In this document: one piece after another, positions 1-6,701 of the stretch
Numbering within the stretch: the first letter of the stretch is position 1
Layout: every line of letters starts with the position of its first letter
From: Nitrospirota bacterium
GTDB lineage: Bacteria > Nitrospirota_A > Leptospirillia > Leptospirillales > Leptospirillaceae
Assembly (NCBI GenBank): GCA_021795275.1
Contig: JAJYPO010000044.1
Location: 1 to 14,566, forward strand
DNA length: 14,566 nucleotides
Direction of reading: 5' to 3'
The notes under the pieces: model-generated
The model's input: the letters and a program-made list of their open reading frames with translations, nothing else
What the model was told of the DNA's origin: nothing
The model's database searches: none
Made by a program: the position numbers and the translations under genes

Positions 1-1257
1 CCCTATCACGGGATGGTCGGGGAGGTGGAGATCTGTCGTCAGGTCTTCGGCCGGACCGAGTACAAGGTGACTCTTGTCCCCCGTATCGCGAGGCTCAACC
101 TTTCGGAGTATTCGGAGATCTATACTCTCGAGAAGGATATTCCGGGGCTTCTCGAAGAGGTCCTGAAAGAGGCGGGGTTCACCTCCCGGGATTACCAGTT
201 CAAGATCGTCGAGGGTGGGCGTCAACGCTCTTTTGTCTGCCAGTATCGGGAGAGTCCCCGGCGATTCCTCGACCGGTGGGCGGAGCGGGAGGGGATCGTT
301 TATTATTTCGACCACTCGGGAGAAAAAGAGAAGGTGATTTTTTACGACCAGCCCCACCAGAAGCCTGCCTGGACGAAGTCGCTGGTCTACCGTCCGCCGG
401 GGGATCTCGATGTGGGGTTCTCGGACGATTCCCTGATCGAGTTTTCCGAAACGATCCGTCCGGTCACCGGCAAGGTGGTCGTCCAGGACTTCAACTATCG
501 AAAGGCGAACCTCGAAATCCGCGAAGAGGAGGTTCTCGATCCGCGCCTTGAGACTCTCGTCGAAGAGTACGGGGACAATCTTCGGACCAATTCCGAGGCG
601 AAACGCCAGGCAAAACTTCTCGCCGATCTGGTCCGATGTCGGGAGCGGAGATTCTCCGGGACGAGTTCCGCCATCGAGATCCGGGCCGGCACCACAGTCA
701 AGGTCAGAAGCCATTTCCGGGAGGAGATGAACGCGTCGTTTTTTGTCGTCCGGGCGCGTTTCGAGGGAGCCCTGACGGAATCCTCCCGCGGGACGGGGAA
801 CGTTGCCGAGCAGGGACGATTCACCACGTATTTCGAGGCGATTCCGGCGGATGTGCCGTTCCGTCCCGAACGCAAAACCCCTTGGCCCCGCGTTCCCGGC
901 GTCGTCCAGGCGGTCGTCGAGGCGGAAGGTTCGGGAAAGTTTGCGGAACTCAACGAGTATGGGGAATACAAGGTCCGGTTCCCCTTTGCGCTTACAAAAA
1001 GAAAGCCTCAGAAAGGATCGGGGTGGGTCCGGCTGTCCACCCCCCTTGCGGGGTCCGACAACGGCATCCATTTCCCCCTCCACAAGAACACCGAGGTCCT
1101 GGTGGCCTTCATGGGAGGCGATCCCGACCAGCCGGTGATCGTGGGGGCCCTCCACAATTCGGAAGGACGGAATCTCGTCTCGAACAAGAATCCGGAAAAA
1201 AACATGATCCGCTCCGCCGGGGGGCATTTTCTCATGCTCAACGACGGGAATCTCTGA
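1..1257 (+). CDS. vgrG: VgrG spike protein, 5'-truncated by the window edge, lacking the C-terminal needle
   Basis: VgrG trimers form the T6SS puncturing spike (a fusion of phage gp27- and gp5-like parts). The frame is open from base 1 (P-Y-H-G precedes the Met at 13, in the region matching the family's HGxV motif), so the true start lies upstream and perhaps 90-100 residues are missing. Numbering from the Met at 13, residues 1 to about 210 match the gp27-like part, with the family signature CQYRESPRRFLDRWAEREGI followed by YYFDH. Residues 291-385 are the gp5-like OB-fold (WPRVPGVVQAVV, then EVLVAFMGGDPDQPVIVGALHN). The protein stops about 30 residues later, just after GGHFLMLND, so the beta-helical needle usually following this point is absent; a needle-like repeat protein is the next gene. 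The identification is very secure. The missing needle is seen directly in the reading frame. Confidence 0.96.
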   Translation, partial: PYHGMVGEVEICRQVFGRTEYKVTLVPRIARLNLSEYSEIYTLEKDIPGLLEEVLKEAGFTSRDYQFKIVEGGRQRSFVCQYRESPRRFLDRWAEREGIVYYFDHSGEKEKVIFYDQPHQKPAWTKSLVYRPPGDLDVGFSDDSLIEFSETIRPVTGKVVVQDFNYRKANLEIREEEVLDPRLETLVEEYGDNLRTNSEAKRQAKLLADLVRCRERRFSGTSSAIEIRAGTTVKVRSHFREEMNASFFVVRARFEGALTESSRGTGNVAEQGRFTTYFEAIPADVPFRPERKTPWPRVPGVVQAVVEAEGSGKFAELNEYGEYKVRFPFALTKRKPQKGSGWVRLSTPLAGSDNGIHFPLHKNTEVLVAFMGGDPDQPVIVGALHNSEGRNLVSNKNPEKNMIRSAGGHFLMLNDGNL

Positions 1258-1280
1258 AAAACTGATTCGGAGCCCTTTGA

Positions 1281-1286
1281 AAGGAG
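1281..1286 (+). promoter_or_regulatory. Shine-Dalgarno AAGGAG of the needle-like gene
   Basis: AAGGAG lies 6 bases before the ATG at 1293. It shows that the needle-like protein is translated from its own start and does not depend on readthrough from vgrG. Confidence 0.75.
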
Positions 1287-1292
1287 CCAACC

Positions 1293-2186
1293 ATGTCCGG
1301 CGTCACGACTGACACAGACACAAACACAGACTTGGACACTTCAAACACATCCGGAATCATAGGGTATTCGACTTCCTACATCAGCCTCCAGGCGGTAAAC
1401 GGGGTCTATATCAACGCGATCGGGACGGACGAGACAACGGGGCAGCCGAACACTCCCCCGAGCTTTCCTCTCGCCTCCACGACAAAGGGCGACTTTTACA
1501 TATCGGGGAGAAACGGAGCCTCGCGGATCCATTGTCGGGACCGCAACCCCGGAGACCACCCCAACGGTCCCGGGATCGGCTCGATCTTCATCGAGGCCAA
1601 CAATGGTGACGTGATCGTCAATGTCCCCAACGGAAATTTTGAAACAAATGTCGCCGGCGACACCACCAACAACAACCAAGGAAATGTGACCAACTACACC
1701 ACAGGAAATCAGGTCAGTCATATCCACGGGGACCAGACGACCCACACCACGGGGAACCAGACGAGCTACACCACGGGAGACCAGAAGAGCTACACCACGG
1801 GAAACCAGTTCGCCTGGGCCATGGGCAACCAGACCCAGGTGACCCTCGACACCAACAATACCATCGTCTTGGGGGATTTGAACCAGCTGGTCGAGGGGGT
1901 GTGCACGCAGATCGTTCTCGACGACCAGCTCAACTTCAACGCTGGCGGACTGCAGAATGTGGTTCTCGGACAAATTCTCGACTTGTATATCGGAGCCCAC
2001 AATACGGTCACGGTGGGATTTCTCACTGAAGATCATCCCATCGGAAAGGCTTCGGCTTCCGAACTCGAGGCGAAAGAGGTTCAGGCCAAGCTCGCGAACC
2101 ACACCGTTCTGATCGAGAACGCGTCGACCGTGGCCCGTGACTGTGCCGCTGTCCTCCAGTCCGCCGGAATCCACGTCTTCACCTGA
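1293..2186 (+). CDS. Stand-alone gp5-type octapeptide-repeat needle protein (separate VgrG needle candidate)
   Basis: The 297-residue protein has no family name I can give with certainty. Residues 1-21 are rich in Thr, Asp, Asn and Ser. Residues 22-105 are Gly- and strand-rich. Residues 106-249 form 18 octapeptides, each starting with Gly or Asp (Gly at 114, 122, 130 and every 8 residues to 178, then 194, 202, 218, 226, 234, 242; Asp at 106, 186, 210). The clearest units read GNQTSYTT and GDQKSYTT. This is the period of the T4 gp5 C-terminal triple-stranded beta-helix and of VgrG needles. Residues 251-297 look like a helical tail. It lies 35 bases after the needle-less VgrG with its own ribosome binding site, so I infer that it forms a trimeric needle extending the spike. 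A surface fibre or a cargo-carrying protein are alternatives. The repeat register is observed; the role is inferred. Confidence 0.8.
   Translation: MSGVTTDTDTNTDLDTSNTSGIIGYSTSYISLQAVNGVYINAIGTDETTGQPNTPPSFPLASTTKGDFYISGRNGASRIHCRDRNPGDHPNGPGIGSIFIEANNGDVIVNVPNGNFETNVAGDTTNNNQGNVTNYTTGNQVSHIHGDQTTHTTGNQTSYTTGDQKSYTTGNQFAWAMGNQTQVTLDTNNTIVLGDLNQLVEGVCTQIVLDDQLNFNAGGLQNVVLGQILDLYIGAHNTVTVGFLTEDHPIGKASASELEAKEVQAKLANHTVLIENASTVARDCAAVLQSAGIHVFT
1608..2039 (+). repeat. 18 octapeptide (24-base) repeats in one register
   Basis: Eighteen consecutive 24-base units encode octapeptides with Gly or Asp at position 1. The units between 1704 and 1847 are most alike: each begins with a Gly codon, then Asn or Asp in five of six, and has Gln (CAG) third in all six. 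Later units keep the Gly/Asp and strand pattern but diverge in sequence, which suggests an old array with a more recently duplicated or conserved core. Confidence 0.85.
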
Positions 2187-2197
2187 GGCCGATCTTT

Positions 2198-4999
2198 ATG
2201 GGACTTCGTGTCATCAAACCCCTTCTTCTCGGGTTCCTCTGCAGGACCTACCGGCGGCAGGGCAACCGTCTGGCCCTCACGGGGCTGGCGGGTTTTTCCT
2301 TTTCCGAGCCCGACCTCCCGCTCTCCGAGCAGGTGCTGTGGCAGACGATCGCACCTTGCCTGCCCAAGGAGGGGGTCTGGGACGAGGGGATTCCCAAGGA
2401 CCGGGGGGAGGTGCTGCTTTCCGCCCGTTGCCACGGGCCAGGGGGACAGGCCGTTTCCTCCCGCCGGGTCGTCGTCCGCGTCGGTCCTGTGGCCAAGGCG
2501 TTAGACGTCCATGGGGACAGGGTCTGGGTCCGGGAGAGGGGGATCCTCCGGATCGGCGATCCAGTTCCTTTCACCGCGATGCCGATCGACTGGAGCCGCG
2601 CCTTCGGTGGCCCGGGATACCCGGCCAATCCGGTCGGAGTGGGGTATTGGAGAGAGTCTCCGGAGGGTCCCCTTCCTCTTCCCAACATCGAGGACCCGGC
2701 CAATCCGGTTCTTTCCCCCGACGACCATCCGGCCCCCGCGGGTCTGGGGGCCCTGGGACTCATGTGGAGCAGCCGTTCCGGCCGCATCGGCCGCTACCGC
2801 GCAGGCGAGATCGGCCAGGAGCCGCCGGAGCTTCCGGCCGACTCCGACTGGACTCTTTACAATCAGGCACCTCACGACCAGTGGCTCCCCGGAGCCTTCG
2901 CCGGGGGAGAGGCGTTCTCCCTGGAGGGGCTTCATCCCGAAAAGGAGCGACTGGAGGGTCGCCTTCCCCGGATCGTGCTCCGAAGCTTCGCGACGCTCCG
3001 GGACGGGGCCTTCGTGGAGGTGCCACTCGCCCCGGAGACCCTCTGGCTCTTTCCCGATCTCGAGGTGGGGGTGATGATCCACCGGGGCTCGCTTCCGGTG
3101 GCCTCCGATGACGCCTCCGAGGTCGAATCGGTGCTCCTGGCCGCCGAGGATCCGGGGGAGGGGCGCTTGCCGGACCATTACCTGGGGGTCCGAAACCGCC
3201 GCACCGGTCGGGATCCGAAGGACCGGAGCCGCTTTTCCGACGTGCCGCTATTGCCCGCGCGTCTCGGGGACGATCTCCGGTCGCACATGCTGGATGTCGA
3301 GTACCATCTCGCCTCCACCCCGTCGACGGCGGGGGAGAAGATCGGAAAGATCCTGGAGCACAGGAAAGAGACGATTGACCGGGCCCTGGCCGGGGAACCG
3401 GCGGTCGGGGCCGGGGAGTCTCCGGAGGGGCAGGAGAATCTCCGGAAGGCTCTGGAGGCGAAAAGGGACGAGGTCGAACAGGCCCTCAACGCCCTCTGTC
3501 ACCAGCCTCCGATGTCGCTTCTCGACCGTGTGAAGGAGAGCGAAGCGCGCCGGATCCCTGTCGAGGACCCCGCCGCCTATGCCGAGGCGACCCTTCGGGA
3601 AGCGGTGGGCCGGATTCCTTCCGAGGTCTTCGAGAACGCAAATCTTGACAGGGAGAGCTTTCTCCGGACCCTCATGCGACAGCCGGAGGCCCCGCCCAAG
3701 TCCCGGGGAGGGCCGGGAACGGAGCGTCTCGAGGAGCTCCGGGAGAAAATCGAGGGGCTTCTGACGCAGGAGGAGGCCCAGATGCCGGGAGGACTTCCCC
3801 CGGAAAAGCGGCAGGCGTTGGGGGAGGACCTCTCCCGGATCGACCGGGCCCGGGAAAAGATGGAGAGTTCCGGAGCCGGCGGGACGTTGTCGGACTCCAT
3901 GGTGCGGACCCTCCACCATTTTCGGCCGCCCGACGCCGATCCAGAGAGGGCCCGGTCCGGCCGGGAGCAGGTGGTGGAGGGACTTCGGCATGATCGGCTC
4001 TTCCGGGGACGGACACTTCGCGGGGCGGACCTTTCCGGACTTGACCTCTCCGGGTGCGACTTTTCGGAATGCGACCTTCTTGGCGCCGATCTTTCGGGAT
4101 CGGATCTTGCCGGTGCCCGGTTTTCTGGCGCTTGGTTGGCCCACGCCCGGCTCTCTGGTGCCCGAGTTGACGGGGCGGACCTCTCCGGTGCCGGATTGGG
4201 TTGCGCCGACCTCACCGGTATCCGAGGAACGGGGGTCAATTTCCAGAAGGCGGTCCTCTCCGGAGCCGTGTTTGACGGCTGCGTTTTGTCCGAAGGACGT
4301 TTTTCCGGGGCCGAACTCTTTCAGGCCCGGTTCCATCGTTCGGCCCTCCGGAAATGTTCCTTTCCCGGGGGAAAATTCCTTCGGGCGGGGCGTCTTCCCT
4401 TCCCGCCTTCGGGGGCCGGAGAGGATTTGGGGGAGCGTATTTTGTTCCGGGAGACGGACTTTTCCGGCTCCGACTTCACCAAGACCCTCTTCATGAAGGT
4501 CGATTTCCATGGGTGCGATTTTTCGGGGGCAGATCTCTCTGGGGCCACTTTTCTCGAATGTGCGGGGCCTGAGACACGCTTTTCAGGGACGATCCTCCGC
4601 AAGGCCTCCTTTCCGAACTCCGTCGACTTTTCCCGCTCCTGGTTCGATGGAGCTGACCTCGCCCTGGCCAATCTCCGAGGTCTCGATCTCTCCAGGTCCG
4701 ACTTTCGGGGGGCGACCCTCACAGGGACGGATCTCTCCGGCGCCAATCTTTCGGGCGTTCGCCTTTCGGGAGTTCGGGCCGTCGGGGCCCGGTTCATGAA
4801 GGCCGATCTCCGGGGAGCCGACGGCCGGGGGGGGGATTTCCGACAGGGTCTCTTCCTGAAGGCCGATCTTTGCAATGTCGACTTCTCCCACGGCTCCCTC
4901 TATGGGGCGGGGTTCACCGGAGCGAAGATTGACGATTCCACGCGCTGGGACAATGCTCTGACGGGAAAGACGGTCCTTTCGGGAGCCCGGCCTTCATGA
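2198..4999 (+). CDS. DUF2169 T6SS accessory protein fused to a helical section and a pentapeptide-repeat domain
   Basis: The 933-residue protein has three parts. Residues 1-345 match DUF2169: an N-terminal VIKPLLLGFLCRTYR, the KDRGEVLLSA segment, and an end of the domain with DHYLGVRNRRTGRDP and DVPLLP. Residues 364-600 are charged and probably helical, rich in Glu, Arg and Leu. Residues 606-930 are pentapeptide repeats of the A(D/N)LSG/DFSG type, predicting a four-sided right-handed beta-helix, interrupted around residues 727-750 by a Pro/Gly-rich insert. DUF2169 proteins are encoded next to VgrG, DUF3540 and DUF4150 genes and are thought to help load cargo onto the spike; no enzymatic motif is visible. 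The start at 2198 lies 11 bases after the previous stop with a weak TGAGG upstream. The stop overlaps the next start (ATGA, 4 bases), indicating coupled translation. Domain assignment is secure; the function is inferred. Confidence 0.9.
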   Translation: MGLRVIKPLLLGFLCRTYRRQGNRLALTGLAGFSFSEPDLPLSEQVLWQTIAPCLPKEGVWDEGIPKDRGEVLLSARCHGPGGQAVSSRRVVVRVGPVAKALDVHGDRVWVRERGILRIGDPVPFTAMPIDWSRAFGGPGYPANPVGVGYWRESPEGPLPLPNIEDPANPVLSPDDHPAPAGLGALGLMWSSRSGRIGRYRAGEIGQEPPELPADSDWTLYNQAPHDQWLPGAFAGGEAFSLEGLHPEKERLEGRLPRIVLRSFATLRDGAFVEVPLAPETLWLFPDLEVGVMIHRGSLPVASDDASEVESVLLAAEDPGEGRLPDHYLGVRNRRTGRDPKDRSRFSDVPLLPARLGDDLRSHMLDVEYHLASTPSTAGEKIGKILEHRKETIDRALAGEPAVGAGESPEGQENLRKALEAKRDEVEQALNALCHQPPMSLLDRVKESEARRIPVEDPAAYAEATLREAVGRIPSEVFENANLDRESFLRTLMRQPEAPPKSRGGPGTERLEELREKIEGLLTQEEAQMPGGLPPEKRQALGEDLSRIDRAREKMESSGAGGTLSDSMVRTLHHFRPPDADPERARSGREQVVEGLRHDRLFRGRTLRGADLSGLDLSGCDFSECDLLGADLSGSDLAGARFSGAWLAHARLSGARVDGADLSGAGLGCADLTGIRGTGVNFQKAVLSGAVFDGCVLSEGRFSGAELFQARFHRSALRKCSFPGGKFLRAGRLPFPPSGAGEDLGERILFRETDFSGSDFTKTLFMKVDFHGCDFSGADLSGATFLECAGPETRFSGTILRKASFPNSVDFSRSWFDGADLALANLRGLDLSRSDFRGATLTGTDLSGANLSGVRLSGVRAVGARFMKADLRGADGRGGDFRQGLFLKADLCNVDFSHGSLYGAGFTGAKIDDSTRWDNALTGKTVLSGARPS
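4012..4985 (+). repeat. Pentapeptide-repeat array inside the DUF2169 fusion protein
   Basis: Tandem five-residue units with Leu or Phe at the centre and Ala or Ser/Cys two residues before it run through residues 606-930, for example GADLSGLDLSGCDFSECDLL. The array predicts about 15 coils of a square beta-helix, with one break near bases 4376-4440. Confidence 0.88.
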
Positions 5000-6090
5000 G
5001 GCGGATCGGACTTCCGGAGATCCGGGATTGCCTTGCGGGGAATGTTCCGGTAGCCGAGGCGGACCTGTCCGGGCTCGATCTGTCGGGAGAGGAGCTGGCG
5101 GGAGCGATCTTCATCGATATCGTGGCGGTGGGAACCCTCTTTGGAGATGCGGGGCTCGATCGGGTCCTTTTCAAGAATGCGAGACTCCAGGGGGCCGACT
5201 TTTCGAAGTCCCGTCTGGAGAAGGCCTCCTTTGTCGACTGCGATTTGTCGGACGCCTTGTTCGGGGAGGCGTCGGCAGGGGGATCGCGCTGGATCAATCC
5301 CAATCTGTCGGGGGTCCGGTTTTCGGGGGCCGCCCTGGGCAAGGCGGCCTTCGTCAAGGCTTCCCTGGAGAAGACCTCCTTCGCCGGGTCGGATCTGGAG
5401 AAGGCGGCCTTCGTCGAGGGACGTTTCAGGGAGACGGACTTTTCCGGGTGTCGGCTGGTCAAGACTTCCTTCATCGGAGGAGATTTTTCGGGGTGCCGAT
5501 TCCCCGGCGCCACCTTCTCGAATCCGATTTTCGTCAAGGCCGTGCTTCGGGGGCTCGACTTTTCGGGGATGAGGCTTCCGATGATCCAGGCCAGCGACTG
5601 CGATCTGTCGGGGACGCGCTGGGAGAAGGCGAGCTTTTCCCTGGGGAACTTCTCCCGCTCGAATCTCTCCGGAGCCGTTTTCGACCGGGCAGAGGCGGAG
5701 AAGGTTCTTTTCACCGAGGCGAATCTCCGGGGTGTCTCGGCCCGGGGGGTCCGATTTCCGATGGCATCGTTCCAGAAGAGTGATTGCACCGGGGCAAATT
5801 TCTCCGAGGCCGATCTGGGTCTTTCGCCCTTCACCCACGCCGACCTCACGGGTGCGGACTTCACCGGGGCCCGGCTCGTCTTCTGCGATTTCTCCCACGC
5901 CGGTCTTCCGGGGGCGATCTTCCGGGGAGCGGACCTCACGCGGTCCAATCTTCATCGGGCCAAGGAGGGATCGGCCACCTTTGGTCCGGAGATGCGGGCT
6001 CTTGCCCGGGAGACTGATCCCGAGCGGGCCCGGGCCGAGGACTTTGTTCCACAGATTTTCGACGACAAGGAGGGGTCCCATGTTCCCTGA
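4996..6090 (+). CDS. Stand-alone pentapeptide-repeat protein of the T6SS spike module
   Basis: This 364-residue protein is almost wholly pentapeptide repeats. A 21-residue leader (MRRIGLPEIRDCLAGNVPVA) is followed by units such as EADLSGLDLSGEEL from residue 22 to about 322, then a charged 40-residue tail. Such repeats fold into a right-handed square beta-helix of about 15 coils. No signal peptide or membrane segment is visible, so it should be cytoplasmic or secreted by the T6SS itself. It starts inside the stop codon of the DUF2169 fusion (4-base overlap), and its own stop lies 11 bases inside the DUF3540 gene, so all three are probably made in proportion. It resembles the pentapeptide domain of its upstream neighbour, so it may be a duplicated, detached solenoid. 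Scaffold, chaperone or DNA-mimic-like effector are all possible; the sequence does not decide between them. Confidence 0.9.
   Translation: MRRIGLPEIRDCLAGNVPVAEADLSGLDLSGEELAGAIFIDIVAVGTLFGDAGLDRVLFKNARLQGADFSKSRLEKASFVDCDLSDALFGEASAGGSRWINPNLSGVRFSGAALGKAAFVKASLEKTSFAGSDLEKAAFVEGRFRETDFSGCRLVKTSFIGGDFSGCRFPGATFSNPIFVKAVLRGLDFSGMRLPMIQASDCDLSGTRWEKASFSLGNFSRSNLSGAVFDRAEAEKVLFTEANLRGVSARGVRFPMASFQKSDCTGANFSEADLGLSPFTHADLTGADFTGARLVFCDFSHAGLPGAIFRGADLTRSNLHRAKEGSATFGPEMRALARETDPERARAEDFVPQIFDDKEGSHVP
5059..5962 (+). repeat. Pentapeptide-repeat array of the stand-alone protein
   Basis: Units fit A/S-x-L/F-x-x with few breaks over residues 22-322. A subset reads K(A/T)(A/S)F with Lys at residues 76, 116, 126, 136 and 156, giving a partly repeated DNA motif AAGRCSKCCTTC at bases 5221, 5341, 5371, 5401 and 5461. 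Confidence 0.88.
6067..6073 (+). promoter_or_regulatory. Shine-Dalgarno AAGGAGG that fixes the DUF3540 start
   Basis: AAGGAGG lies 6 bases before the ATG at 6080, inside the end of the pentapeptide gene. The DUF3540 frame is open for 116 codons further upstream, but this site and the match of the protein to its family show that 6080 is the true start. Confidence 0.75.
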
Positions 6091-6691
6091 AACACTGACG
6101 GCGCCGTTCGGCGCCCTTCCGGCCACGCGGTCCGCCACAGTCCTGGGAGTCTCCGGATCCTCCCTGGTGATCGAGATTGAGGGGGAGGCACGCCAGGCCA
6201 TTCGGGCGGCGGGATGCCTTATCGATCCCCAGGAGGGCGACACCGTCCTGGCCTATTGCGGGGAGGAGGCTCTTCCCATCGTTGTGACCATCCTTTTGTC
6301 CGGCGAGGGAGAGGAAAAAAGAAAAAGGAGGATGACCTTTCCCGGGGGAGTCGACATTTCTTCTGACGGGGAAATCGAGATCACGGCTCGACGTTTTACG
6401 GGACGATTTTCGGAATGCTCCCTCACGGGAGGAACACTCTCCCTGGCGGGAGAGATTCTTTCCTTCACCGGCCGGAGAATCGTCCACGCCGGGGAGACAC
6501 TGGAGCGGGTGGCGGGGTGGCTCATCGACCGGGCCCGCGGGGCGAGCCGGCATATTGAAGGGGCGGACCGGGCCATCTCCGGGGAAATCCTTCTTGAATC
6601 GGAGAGCGTGGTCTCGATCCAGTCCCGGACGACCCTGATCTCCGGCTCGGATCTTGTGAAGATCGATGGCGACCAGGTGCATCTGGGGTAG
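6080..6691 (+). CDS. DUF3540 T6SS spike-associated protein
   Basis: The 203-residue protein matches DUF3540, a family found beside VgrG, DUF2169 and DUF4150 genes. Residues 14-75 are strand-rich and end in a GDTVLAYCGEEALPIVVTILL segment reminiscent of the OB-fold of phage and VgrG spikes (Gly-Asp, strand, turn, strand). Residues 88-134 are alternating strands (SSDGEIEITARR onward). Residues 138-171 form a helix-like segment (GETLERVAGWLIDRAR). The end, SGSDLVKIDGDQVHLG, is the family signature and resembles the last strands of VgrG needles. The family assignment is firm. The molecular role is not established; I infer a small spike- or tip-assembly protein working with the DUF4150 gene, which follows after 10 bases. 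The start at 6080 is set by a strong ribosome binding site and overlaps the previous gene by 11 bases. Confidence 0.88.
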   Translation: MFPETLTAPFGALPATRSATVLGVSGSSLVIEIEGEARQAIRAAGCLIDPQEGDTVLAYCGEEALPIVVTILLSGEGEEKRKRRMTFPGGVDISSDGEIEITARRFTGRFSECSLTGGTLSLAGEILSFTGRRIVHAGETLERVAGWLIDRARGASRHIEGADRAISGEILLESESVVSIQSRTTLISGSDLVKIDGDQVHLG

Positions 6692-6698
6692 GAGGAGA
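6691..6698 (+). promoter_or_regulatory. Ribosome binding site GGAGGAGA of the DUF4150 gene
   Basis: GGAGGAGA ends 3 bases before the ATG at 6702. The purine run selects 6702 over the earlier in-frame ATG at 6666, which lies inside the DUF3540 gene and would add 12 residues unlike the family. Confidence 0.7.
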
Positions 6699-6701
6699 GA
6701 A

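Noticed and set aside
636..1265. 209-codon plus-strand frame inside vgrG
   Set aside because: It overlaps the conserved OB-fold of VgrG in another frame, its product is Arg/Gly/Pro-rich with no domain, and it has no plausible separate start.
1255..1295. Programmed frameshift or recent frameshift joining vgrG to the needle gene
   Set aside because: The vgrG stop at 1255-1257 and a stop at 1278-1280 in the needle frame both block fusion, no slippery site is evident, and the needle gene has its own ribosome binding site.
1704..1847. 24-base repeats considered as a CRISPR array
   Set aside because: There are no spacers; the units are contiguous, diverged and coding, with octapeptide register.
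1341..2174. 277-codon minus-strand frame with repeated Val-Ser-Arg-Gly motifs
   Set aside because: Its repeats mirror the 24-base octad units on the plus strand, where the register, start and ribosome site are convincing.
2137..3111. 324-codon plus-strand frame over the DUF2169 domain
   Set aside because: Its product is a low-complexity Gly/Pro/Arg/Ser sequence in the wrong frame of a well-matched DUF2169 domain.
3248..4510. 420-codon minus-strand frame opposite the DUF2169 fusion
   Set aside because: It is the same kind of shadow, opposite a well-supported plus-strand gene, with no start signal or known domain.
4900..6243. 447-codon minus-strand frame with a repetitive Gly/Glu/Pro protein
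   Set aside because: It is the antisense shadow of the pentapeptide repeats; its repetition follows from the plus-strand codon pattern.
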